From positions 1 to 5,090 of the forward strand of contig CANJKQ010000115.1 of NCBI GenBank assembly GCA_947474905.1: a stretch of 5,090 bases of DNA, written 5' to 3'. Under the pieces are notes generated by a model. The model saw only the letters and a list, made by a program, of their open reading frames with translations. It searched no databases and was not told the origin of the DNA. The DNA comes from Pseudomonadota bacterium. GTDB lineage: Bacteria; Pseudomonadota; Alphaproteobacteria; Sphingomonadales; Sphingomonadaceae. A program made the translations under genes and the position numbers. Position 1 is the stretch's first letter. Each line of letters starts with the position of its first letter. Below, piece by piece: positions 1-5,064 of the stretch.

Positions 1-972
1 CAAGCCACGCTCCCCGCAGCGCGCGGGAACTCGGCCGGCCTCGATCATGGCGGTGGCGAGGTCTTCGGCGGGGAAGAGCGTGCCGGCGTTAGCGCTGGCC
101 GGGGCGGTCGCCCCGGGCGTGCCGGTGAGCGGGTTGGTGCAGACGAGCTGGCTGCCGCGGCGTGGTTTGCCGTCAAAGCCGGTGGAGCGATCATAAGTGT
201 CGATCACCAGCGACGGGTCGGCAGGTTCGGCGAAGCTTTCCCAGGACAGGATGCAGCCGCGTTGGTCGGCGCGGGTGCATTCGGGCAGGCCCATGGCGGG
301 GAGATCGTTGCTCTGGCTGACCGGCCAGCCGACGACATAGGCGGCAACGACACGGCGGGCGAGCGGGGTGCCGGCGACCTTGTCCTTGAGAAGATGCGTC
401 AGGTGGAGCGCACCCTGGCTGTGGCCGGCGAGGATGATCGGGCGGCCCGGTCCGATCTGCTTGAGGAAGGCGGCAAAGGCGGTCTGGACGTCGCCGTAGG
501 CGAGGTTGAGCGCGCGGCCAGCGTCTGCCGCGTCGGTGAGGAAGGAACCGAAGGTCGCCTGGCGATAGCGCGGCGCCCAGATCTCGCCCGCCTCGTTGAA
601 CACGCTAGCCTGGCCGCGGAGGAACAGCGCGGCGCGATCGTTCGCTTCCTTGTCATCAAGCGGGGCGTTCCAATGGTCGCCGCTGAGGTATGACGTAGGG
701 TGGATGAAGAAGACGGCCGGGCCGCCGGGCGTGGTGCGTGGCTGGTAGCCAGCTGGGGTCCATAGCGCGGGGTTGCCGGGCAGGTCGGGGCGGGCAAGCC
801 ACATCCCGGGATCGTCATAGGCCTGCGCGGCTGCCTTTCCCTTCGGTTCAAAGGGTCGGCCGGGCACGAAGGTCCAGCGGATAAGGTCATTGCCCCAGAT
901 GCGGTAAACCACGGCCCCGGTGATCGCGAGCGCGATGAGGAAGGCGATGACGTAGAGGAACTTGCGCGCCAT
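1..972 (-). CDS. DUF3089-family membrane-anchored alpha/beta-hydrolase (3' end missing)
   Basis: The frame is open from an ATG at 972 to the left edge, giving 324 codons without a stop, so the C-terminus lies outside the window. The product begins MARKFLYVIAFLIALAITGA, a basic start followed by one hydrophobic segment (about residues 5-23), which predicts an inner-membrane anchor with the rest in the periplasm. A strand plus 'FIHPTSYL' (89-96) and 'WNAPLDD' (101-107) precede the nucleophile elbow GHSQG (183-187, candidate catalytic Ser185). This order matches the DUF3089 group of alpha/beta-hydrolases as I know it. The substrate is unknown; an esterase or lipase-like activity is inference from the fold. 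The acid and histidine of the triad cannot be assigned with confidence. No in-frame start or strong Shine-Dalgarno was found upstream (only a weak GGCAGG). The gene follows the Rrf2 regulator by 60 bases with no obvious terminator between, so co-transcription is plausible. Confidence 0.85.
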   Translation of the reverse strand, partial: MARKFLYVIAFLIALAITGAVVYRIWGNDLIRWTFVPGRPFEPKGKAAAQAYDDPGMWLARPDLPGNPALWTPAGYQPRTTPGGPAVFFIHPTSYLSGDHWNAPLDDKEANDRAALFLRGQASVFNEAGEIWAPRYRQATFGSFLTDAADAGRALNLAYGDVQTAFAAFLKQIGPGRPIILAGHSQGALHLTHLLKDKVAGTPLARRVVAAYVVGWPVSQSNDLPAMGLPECTRADQRGCILSWESFAEPADPSLVIDTYDRSTGFDGKPRRGSQLVCTNPLTGTPGATAPASANAGTLFPAEDLATAMIEAGRVPARCGERGL

Positions 973-1032
973 GGCTGCGCGGCCTGCCCGAGTGGGCGCG
1001 CGCGCGCAACTGGTGGTGTGACGGCGGGTGGG

Positions 1033-1464
1033 TTAGGCGGCCGCCATCTCCATGGCCGTAGTGTCGGCGAGGCTGGTGCCGTCGAGGATGCGGGCGGTTT
1101 CATCGCGGACGCGGGCCATCGACTTGCGGATCGCGCAGTCCGCCTCGCTTTTGCAATCCTTGCACGGCCGATAGGCGGTGCGGCTGACGCACGGGACTAG
1201 CGCCAGCGGACCCTCGATCACGCGGATGATCTCGCCGAGCGAAATGAGGTGCGGTGGGCGCGAGAGCATGTAGCCGCCCATCTTGCCGCGGTGGCTGTGC
1301 AGCAGGCCCGCATCGCGCAGATCGGCAAGGATCAGTTCCAGGAACTTGCGCGGAACATTCGCCTCCGTCGCGATGCGGTTCATGGGCACGGGCGGGCCGC
1401 CGGCCGGCATGGTCGCGAGAAAGATCATCGAGCGCAGGGCGTAACGGGAACGCTGGGTAAGCAT
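1033..1464 (-). CDS. Rrf2-family transcriptional regulator, probable Fe-S cluster sensor
   Basis: The 143-residue product has the full Rrf2 layout: an N-terminal winged helix-turn-helix starting MLTQRSRYALRSMIFLA, the recognition region 'RIATEANVPRKFLELILADL' (30-49), the wing 'HRGKMGGYMLSRPP' (58-71), the dimer helix start 'LISLGEIIRVIEGPLALVPC' (73-92), then a cysteine-rich segment. Cysteines are at 92, 101, 104 and 110. Family members such as IscR, NsrR and RirA bind an iron-sulfur cluster through three cysteines in this region, so cluster binding is likely here, but C-x8-C-x2-C-x5-C differs from the classical three-cysteine pattern. Which subgroup it belongs to, and whether it senses iron, redox state or nitric oxide, cannot be decided from sequence alone. 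The start at 1464 is supported by the conserved N-terminus and an AGGA four bases upstream. It is divergent from ssrA and lies upstream of the hydrolase gene on the same strand. Confidence 0.93.
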   Translation of the reverse strand: MLTQRSRYALRSMIFLATMPAGGPPVPMNRIATEANVPRKFLELILADLRDAGLLHSHRGKMGGYMLSRPPHLISLGEIIRVIEGPLALVPCVSRTAYRPCKDCKSEADCAIRKSMARVRDETARILDGTSLADTTAMEMAAA

Positions 1465-1477
1465 GATATCCTGTTAT

Positions 1478-1489
1478 ATGCACTCGCAT
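1478..1489. promoter_or_regulatory. Small inverted repeat, possible operator
   Basis: ATGC-ACTC-GCAT is a perfect four-base dyad that overlaps the predicted -10 element and start site of the Rrf2 gene. Rrf2 proteins often repress their own genes by binding dyads at the promoter, so this is a candidate autoregulatory site. The arms are short and chance occurrence is possible. Confidence 0.25.
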
Positions 1490-1517
1490 TATGGCCGCCG
1501 AAAGGCGCCCCTTTCAA
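1488..1517 (-). promoter_or_regulatory. Candidate sigma70-type promoter of the rrf2-family gene
   Basis: On the minus strand TTGAAA (1512-1517) is followed after 18 bases by CATAAT (1488-1493), close to the sigma70 consensus. It would start transcription near 1481, giving a leader of about 17 bases that holds the AGGA ribosome site at 1469-1472. The start site is predicted, not observed. Confidence 0.5.
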
Positions 1518-1540
1518 CTTTGTGACGGCCGCCCTATATC
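1513..1540 (+). promoter_or_regulatory. Candidate promoter of ssrA
   Basis: On the plus strand TTCAAC (1513-1518) and TATATC (1535-1540) are separated by 16 bases, predicting a start near 1547, just before the tmRNA acceptor piece. The -35 element occupies the same bases as the -35 of the opposing Rrf2 promoter. The -35 match is poor; the -10 is better. Confidence 0.45.
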
Positions 1541-1546
1541 GGTGGG

Positions 1547-1636
1547 GCTCGCGGGGCTTGCCCCACGGCTATGGCGATAAAAGCCGGCGAAAAATAGGCA
1601 CAGCGGACCCGGGGGCAGTACCCGGCGGCTCCACCA
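1547..1636 (+). ncRNA. ssrA: tmRNA acceptor piece (3' half of the mature molecule)
   Basis: This part ends with the acceptor strand CGGCTCC followed by ACCA (1633-1636), so CCA is encoded. The T-like arm has stem CCGGG (1609-1613) with CCCGG (1621-1625) and the seven-base loop GGCAGTA, which lacks the usual TTCRANY T-loop sequence. A five-pair hairpin CGGCT/AGCCG (1566-1570 with 1582-1586) lies upstream. GGGG-CTTG-CCCC (1553-1564) can also fold. The mature 5' end cannot be fixed from sequence and may lie anywhere from about 1547 to 1590. Confidence 0.85.
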
Positions 1637-1665
1637 TCGCAGCTGCTTTCAGCAGCTTCGTTGAC
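1637..1665 (+). other. Intervening segment between the two tmRNA pieces
   Basis: This 29-base spacer separates the encoded CCA from the first base of the coding piece. It contains a perfect seven-pair hairpin, AGCTGCT (1641-1647) with AGCAGCT (1651-1657), and a three-base loop. In permuted tmRNA genes this segment is removed from the precursor, leaving two RNAs held together by base pairing. Cleavage at the 5' boundary of the coding piece would be expected from RNase P, since the acceptor stem resembles a pre-tRNA. Confidence 0.8.
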
Positions 1666-1747
1666 GGGGCCGAACCAGGATCGACGTGTGTTGAAAGGCG
1701 CTGGTCTTTGCTCGGAATGGGACCACCGTGACGGCCCATACACAAGT

Positions 1748-1783
1748 GCCAACGATAACGAGGCGCTCGCGATTGCGGCCTAA
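1748..1783 (+). other. ssrA: tmRNA proteolysis-tag reading frame, ANDNEALAIAA-stop
   Basis: The codons GCC AAC GAT AAC GAG GCG then CTC GCG ATT GCG GCC TAA encode ANDNEALAIAA. With the alanine carried by the tmRNA itself the added tag would be AANDNEALAIAA. It keeps the AAND start common in alphaproteobacterial tags and the C-terminal Ala-Ala needed by ClpXP-type proteases. The middle is shorter than the Caulobacter tag AANDNFAEEFAVAA. GCC is the resume codon, preceded by CAAGT. Confidence 0.92.
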
Positions 1784-1830
1784 CCCAAGTCCTCACGGAC
1801 TAGGTTAGTCAGACAAAAGCGCGGTTCGGG

Positions 1831-1895
1831 CCACACCGGGCAACAGAAGTGGATTCCAGCGGCCGCCGGAGGGGCCGGGCAACAGAACCCTCCGG
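1831..1895 (+). repeat. Two tmRNA hairpins with an identical 13-base loop motif
   Basis: CCGGGCAACAGAA occurs at 1836-1848 and again at 1875-1887, a spacing of 39 bases. Each copy sits in a hairpin loop: stem CCAC (1831-1834) with GTGG (1849-1852), and stem CCGGAGGG (1866-1873) with CCCTCCGG (1888-1895). The loop is preserved while the stems differ, which suggests selection on the loop as RNA. Confidence 0.75.
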
Positions 1896-1901
1896 AACTT
1901 T
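1866..1901 (+). terminator. Possible ssrA terminator hairpin
   Basis: The eight-pair GC-rich stem 1866-1873/1888-1895 is followed by AACTTTCC, a very short T run. It may act as both the last structural hairpin of the coding piece and a weak terminator. The 14-base loop is large for an intrinsic terminator, so this role is uncertain. The next 53 bases, to the convergent gene end, show only a weak GGGCT/AGCCC dyad (1931-1935/1950-1954). Confidence 0.3.
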
Positions 1902-1953
1902 CCTGTCCTGGCTGCTGGGCTCGCTCACGCGGGCTAATCGATGACTGCAAGCC

Positions 1954-3510
1954 CTACGGCGCCTCGGTCACGGCATAGCTGAGCGTCGCGCTGCCATTGG
2001 CCGGCACCATGGCCGACCAGATGAGTTTGCCATCGCGCTTGGTAAGCCGCGCACCCGACGCCGTATATCGCTGCCCGTCACCGACCAGCAATTTGGCTTC
2101 ATAGGCGATCGGCCAGGGATTGGCGTTGGTGACATCCAGCCGATAGCGGTGGGTGCGGCCCCGCGTCGCAAGCTCGGTCACGTCGGCATTGACGGCGGGC
2201 GAGGTGCCGAGCTTCACCTCGACATCCTCGTTCACCGCCTTGTCAGCCAAGGGGGCCGCGCCGACCAGGATGGGCCGCGCCCCCGCCTGCTCAAACACCG
2301 CGACTTGCCCCGCCGGCAGCGGCGCGCCGAGATGGTTTTCGGGCGTATTGCGCGTGCGTAACGTCAGATAGGGGCCGTCCGCGCTGCCATAGCTGATGAT
2401 GCTGACGAACAGCGGCGTCACCTTGACGCCCCGATTGTCGAGGAAGGCGACTTGCTTTTCGCTTTTGGCGGCGACCGTTACGCGGTCGGGCACGCGATAG
2501 AGCTTGAGGTCGCCGAGCTGCTCCAATGCCGCCGTGCGCGCGCCGGTGACAACGACGTCCATCTCTCCGGCGCGCGCCATCATCGGCGCAGGCGGCGGCG
2601 GCGGCGGGGGCACCGAGGTAAAAATGGGCAGGCCGTTAACCAGCGGCCGATGCGTCGCATAATCGGGATCGGGCCAGCAGCTGAGGCGCAGCGACCCCGC
2701 CTGATACGCGCCGAACTGCGGCGGGGACTGGCGATTGAGCCGCCCCGCCACGACCTGCAGCGTCGCGCCGTCGAAGCTCGTGACGTCGTTGGACGCCAAG
2801 GTCAGCCAGGCGAACAGGTCAGCGCTCGCCCCGTCCTTGCCGCCCTCTCCACCGCCCATCGTCGCGACATAATCGGCCTGCCAGTCAAAACCACCGGCGA
2901 GGTAGGACAAGGTGATCGTCACCGTCCGCGCGACAGGGCTGTCGGTGGCGACGGACAGCGTCGGTTTGGCGGAAAGATCGGCGGGGACCGCATCGTACAC
3001 GATCGTCTCGGGCAGGCCCGAACAGCGCAGCGCCTCCTGCCCGCCCGCCACCTGCAGCACCGCCGCGCCCGCCGCCGACGAGCGGATGATCGCCTGTTCC
3101 TCCTCAACCTTGCCGGTCTTGCGATTGGTGCGGCGAATAAGGACGCGGCGACCGAGCGCGCGGTCGTAGAGCGTGCGCGGGCTGAGCAGATCGGCGTCGA
3201 GATTCTTCTCCCGCACATCGCCGGGCAGGCCGGTGATGATCGCGCTTTCGGGGAAGATATTGCCCGCCACGCCTTCAAACCGGATCACCGCCGGGCCAGC
3301 GGGCAGCGTCACGGTGCGCGTCTCCGAAATCAGCGCAAAGCCCTGCGGATTGTCGCGCGCAATCGGCTCATTGCCCCGGTGGGGCGCGCGATAGACGGTG
3401 ACCGAAACCGCGCTTGGCGCGGGCGAGACGATCGACACGGGCGGCGCGCCCGTCTGCCCCGCCGCCGGGGCAGCGAGCAGCAGCAAAGGGGCAAGCGGCG
3501 CGGCGCGCAT
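1954..3510 (-). CDS. Exported DUF4139 protein with polyproline linker
   Basis: This 518-residue protein starts with a short signal peptide (MRAAPLAPLLLLAAPAAGQT, cleavage near residue 18-20), so it should act outside the cytoplasm. An N-terminal beta-rich part (about 33-180) is followed by the DUF4139 region, recognised by 'TLSYLAGGFDWQADYVA' (200-216), 'GDLKLYRVPDRVTVAA' (333-348), 'EKQVAFLD' (351-358) and the C-terminal 'VPANGSATLSYAV' (502-514). A low-complexity linker at 300-328 has seven prolines in a row (301-307) and then DVVVTGAR (318-325), which resembles a TonB box. It shares domain order and several blocks with the next upstream gene, so the two are paralogues. Its molecular function is unknown. 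The ATG is seven bases after the upstream stop (TGA-GCTCGCC-ATG) with little Shine-Dalgarno, suggesting translational coupling. No catalytic residues can be named. Confidence 0.88.
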   Translation of the reverse strand: MRAAPLAPLLLLAAPAAGQTGAPPVSIVSPAPSAVSVTVYRAPHRGNEPIARDNPQGFALISETRTVTLPAGPAVIRFEGVAGNIFPESAIITGLPGDVREKNLDADLLSPRTLYDRALGRRVLIRRTNRKTGKVEEEQAIIRSSAAGAAVLQVAGGQEALRCSGLPETIVYDAVPADLSAKPTLSVATDSPVARTVTITLSYLAGGFDWQADYVATMGGGEGGKDGASADLFAWLTLASNDVTSFDGATLQVVAGRLNRQSPPQFGAYQAGSLRLSCWPDPDYATHRPLVNGLPIFTSVPPPPPPPAPMMARAGEMDVVVTGARTAALEQLGDLKLYRVPDRVTVAAKSEKQVAFLDNRGVKVTPLFVSIISYGSADGPYLTLRTRNTPENHLGAPLPAGQVAVFEQAGARPILVGAAPLADKAVNEDVEVKLGTSPAVNADVTELATRGRTHRYRLDVTNANPWPIAYEAKLLVGDGQRYTASGARLTKRDGKLIWSAMVPANGSATLSYAVTEAP

Positions 3511-3517
3511 GGCGAGC

Positions 3518-4915
3518 TCAATACCGGGTATCGAACGTCACCGTCAGCGTCGCGCTGTCATTGGCGGGCACCGGCACGTGCCACACCGCCTCGTCCGACG
3601 ATCGGCGTTCATGCGCCAGACTTTCCTGGCTGATCCGCGTATCGTCATACCACCAGTCGAGCCCGCCCTGCACGACATCGACCGTCACCGCGTCGGGCCG
3701 GGCATTGGTGAGGGTATAGGTCATCAGCGTGCGCCAGTGATACTCGCTGATCCTCGTCCGCTCGGTCACCACCGGCTTGACCTTCACGTCAAACGCATCG
3801 CCGGTCTTGATCGCCAGCGTCGATCCCATTGGCGTGTGGCTGATCTGGTTTTCGCCGATAAATTGCGGCTCCCCCTTGGCGTCGCGCATATAGATGCGCA
3901 CCGTGCCGGCGGGCAGCGCGTCGCCAAGCCCGCCCTTGGCCGAGCTTGAAAAGCTGATGACGGTGGCGGCGCTTTGCGGATCGTCGAGCGATTGCAACCA
4001 GCCGCTGCGATATTCATAGCCGCGCCGCGCGGGCACGCCCCCGATGCTCAGAAAACTTACCTGCTTCTGCTGATTGGCGGCAATCGTGGTGCGATGGTCG
4101 ATGGGATAAAGATAATAATCGCCCAGCCTTGCGCGCGCGGCGGTTTCGGTGCCCGCGCGCGTGCCCGGGGCAATGCCGCGACCGCCATTTGACCGCCCGC
4201 CCGGATTGCCCGCGACCAGCACCGTGTCGGCATTGACGAACGGCGTGTTGCCGTTGTTGCGCAGCGTTACCCAGCCCTGCACGTCGATCGTCGACTTGGC
4301 TTCATCGAACAAAGCGACATAATCGGCCGACCAGCTCATGCCGTTGGTCAGATAGCTCAGCGTCACCGGGCGCGGCCCGCCCGATTTGGTGTCGAGCGTT
4401 ACCGACAGCGTCGGCCGCGCGCGCAGATTGGGCGGCAGCGAGGAAAACAGCACGCGCACCGGCAAGCCATCATCGCGCAGCACCTCGATATGGTCGCCGA
4501 CCTGCAGCACCACTCCATCGTTAGAGGCAAGCACCTTGGCGGGCAGGCGCGTTTCGGCGCCCGTGCCGGGATTGGTGCGAACCAGCGTGATGGTCTGCCC
4601 TACCGCCTTTTCCATCAGCGCCGCCGGGGTGAGCAGATCATAATCGTAATTCTGTTCGATAATCGTCGTGCCCGCCGCGCTCAGCCGCACGGTTTGGGGC
4701 CGGATCAGGCTGGACACGTCCTTGAATTCCTGACGCGACACGCCGCCGGGCAGCGTCAACTCGCGCACATCCTGGACGAGCGCCGTGCCATCCGAATAGA
4801 TGGTGACGGCGACATCGCCCTGCGCGGTCCGGTCAAGCGTTGGCTGTTCGGGCGCGGCCTGCGCCTGTGCTGCCCCCGGTATCGCCAGCAGCGCGACCCA
4901 AAAACCGTAACGCAT
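3518..4915 (-). CDS. Exported DUF4139 protein, first gene of the pair
   Basis: From the ATG at 4915 the product has 465 residues and a clear signal peptide, MRYGFWVALLAIPGAAQAQA, with signal-peptidase-like sites near 18-20. The mature part starts with a beta-rich domain ('VAVTIYSDGTALVQDVRELTLP', 35-56) and continues into DUF4139 with 'RPTLSVTLD' (167-175), 'TLSYLTNGMSWSADYVALF' (185-203), 'GWVTLRNNG' (214-222), 'GDYYLYPIDHRTTIAA' (265-280), 'QKQVSFL' (283-289) and 'VPANDSATLTVTFDTRY' at the C-terminus. The linker at 238-262 is Gly/Arg/Thr-rich and lacks the polyproline run of its paralogue. An upstream in-frame ATG at 4978 would bury the signal peptide behind 21 residues. The strong GGGAGAGGG (4918-4926) just before 4915 decides the start. 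No enzymatic motif is visible, and the function is unknown. It is probably co-transcribed with the downstream paralogue. Confidence 0.9.
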   Translation of the reverse strand: MRYGFWVALLAIPGAAQAQAAPEQPTLDRTAQGDVAVTIYSDGTALVQDVRELTLPGGVSRQEFKDVSSLIRPQTVRLSAAGTTIIEQNYDYDLLTPAALMEKAVGQTITLVRTNPGTGAETRLPAKVLASNDGVVLQVGDHIEVLRDDGLPVRVLFSSLPPNLRARPTLSVTLDTKSGGPRPVTLSYLTNGMSWSADYVALFDEAKSTIDVQGWVTLRNNGNTPFVNADTVLVAGNPGGRSNGGRGIAPGTRAGTETAARARLGDYYLYPIDHRTTIAANQQKQVSFLSIGGVPARRGYEYRSGWLQSLDDPQSAATVISFSSSAKGGLGDALPAGTVRIYMRDAKGEPQFIGENQISHTPMGSTLAIKTGDAFDVKVKPVVTERTRISEYHWRTLMTYTLTNARPDAVTVDVVQGGLDWWYDDTRISQESLAHERRSSDEAVWHVPVPANDSATLTVTFDTRY

Positions 4916-4917
4916 TG

Positions 4918-4926
4918 CCCTCTCCC
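4918..4926 (-). promoter_or_regulatory. Ribosome binding site that fixes the first DUF4139 start
   Basis: On the minus strand GGGAGAGGG ends two bases before the ATG at 4915, with its GGAG core at normal distance. It selects this start over the upstream ATG at 4978, which has no comparable site. Confidence 0.75.
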
Positions 4927-4950
4927 GCTTTATCTGCCGCGGGATGGTTA

Positions 4951-4978
4951 GGCCCGCGATATGACGGGCCAATGTCAT
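4951..4978. repeat. Two overlapping inverted repeats in the DUF4139 leader
   Basis: GGCCCG (4951-4956) and CGGGCC (4965-4970) form a six-base dyad with an eight-base centre. ATGAC (4961-4965) and GTCAT (4974-4978) form a second, five-base dyad, also with an eight-base centre. They cannot both form hairpins at once and they overlap the candidate promoter, so an operator or an RNA leader switch is possible. Confidence 0.45.
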
Positions 4979-4986
4979 CTTGTCAC
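4959..4986 (-). promoter_or_regulatory. Candidate promoter of the DUF4139 operon
   Basis: On the minus strand GTGACA (4981-4986) and TCATAT (4959-4964) are 16 bases apart, an acceptable but weak sigma70-type pair. It would give a leader of about 35-40 bases. Other placements are possible, since the region has several TGACA-like words. Confidence 0.3.
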
Positions 4987-5030
4987 CTGAAGCGGCGATG
5001 AACGGAAAGGGTCAGCTAGGCCGCCCGACC

Positions 5031-5054
5031 GCCCTCCCCCGCAAGGGAGAGGGC
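5031..5054. repeat. GC-rich intergenic hairpin with GCAA loop
   Basis: GCCCTCCCCC (5031-5040), loop GCAA, GGGAGAGGGC (5045-5054) forms a ten-position stem with one mismatch. There is no T run on either side. It lies eleven bases beyond a possible minus-strand stop codon at 5065, so it could end the transcript of the neighbouring gene, or it could be a dispersed palindromic element. Confidence 0.6.
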
Positions 5055-5064
5055 CTGGCCTGAC

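Larger units (their letters stand above)
1547..1900 (+). ncRNA. ssrA: Two-piece (circularly permuted) tmRNA gene
   Basis: The tmRNA rescues stalled ribosomes: it is charged with alanine, enters the empty A site with SmpB and supplies a short reading frame that tags the nascent protein for proteolysis. The gene is permuted as in alphaproteobacteria: the 3' acceptor part ends in CCA at 1636, then comes a spacer (1637-1665), then the 5' part starting GGGGCCG at 1666 with the tag frame. The two ends form a seven-pair acceptor stem, 1666-1672 with 1626-1632, including the G3:U wobble that identifies alanine tRNAs. A T-arm-like hairpin lies at 1609-1625. A further helix corresponding to tmRNA P2 can form between 1687-1692 and 1597-1602 (six pairs, two of them G:U). 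The outer ends are estimated: the 5' end from the promoter and the 3' end from the last hairpin. No protein gene is convincing here. Confidence 0.93.
1666..1900 (+). ncRNA. ssrA: tmRNA coding piece (5' half of the mature molecule)
   Basis: It starts with GGGGCCGAACCAGGATCGAC, matching the conserved tmRNA 5' end (E. coli begins GGGGCTGATTCTGGATTCGAC). A pseudoknot-1-like stem TGGTC/GACCA (1702-1706 with 1721-1725) follows, then the tag frame at 1748-1783. The tag stop codon sits at the base of a long hairpin in which CTAACC pairs with GGTTAG and, inside it, AGTCC (1788-1792) pairs with GGACT (1797-1801). Downstream are two hairpins with the same loop. The 3' end is placed just after the second hairpin at 1895 and is uncertain by several bases. 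Confidence 0.88.

Noticed and set aside
262..693. A 143-codon plus-strand frame opposite the hydrolase gene
   Set aside because: Antisense shadow with no motif, while the minus strand carries the GHSQG hydrolase.
996..1007. Twelve-base alternating GC run between the regulator and hydrolase genes
   Set aside because: Could in principle form Z-DNA, but runs this short are common in GC-rich genomes and nothing links it to function.
399..1103. A 234-codon minus-strand frame overlapping the hydrolase and regulator genes
   Set aside because: Ser/Pro/Arg-rich shadow in another frame of the DUF3089 gene, running into the Rrf2 gene; no domain.
1542..1566. Seven-base dyad GTGGGGC/GCCCCAC at the start of ssrA
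   Set aside because: Its left arm begins only two bases after the predicted -10 element, so most of that arm would not be transcribed; too uncertain to call a hairpin or an operator.
1249..1796. Open frames of 160, 72 and 75 codons crossing the tmRNA gene
   Set aside because: They cover the structured tmRNA and the promoter region and have no conserved protein features.
2590..2610. GGC trinucleotide run
   Set aside because: It simply encodes the polyproline stretch of the DUF4139 protein; considered a coding feature, not a separate repeat element.
2452..3633. A 393-codon plus-strand open frame opposite the DUF4139 genes
   Set aside because: It is rich in Arg, His and Gly with no recognisable domain, crosses the junction of two well-supported minus-strand genes, and is the expected antisense shadow in GC-rich DNA.
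3518..4951. Other plus-strand open frames (183 and 153 codons) opposite the first DUF4139 gene
   Set aside because: Low-complexity Arg/His-rich products, no ribosome sites, and full overlap with a protein that has a signal peptide and family motifs.
3518..4978. Upstream start at 4978 for the first DUF4139 gene
   Set aside because: It adds 21 charged residues ahead of a good signal peptide and has no ribosome site, whereas 4915 has a strong one.
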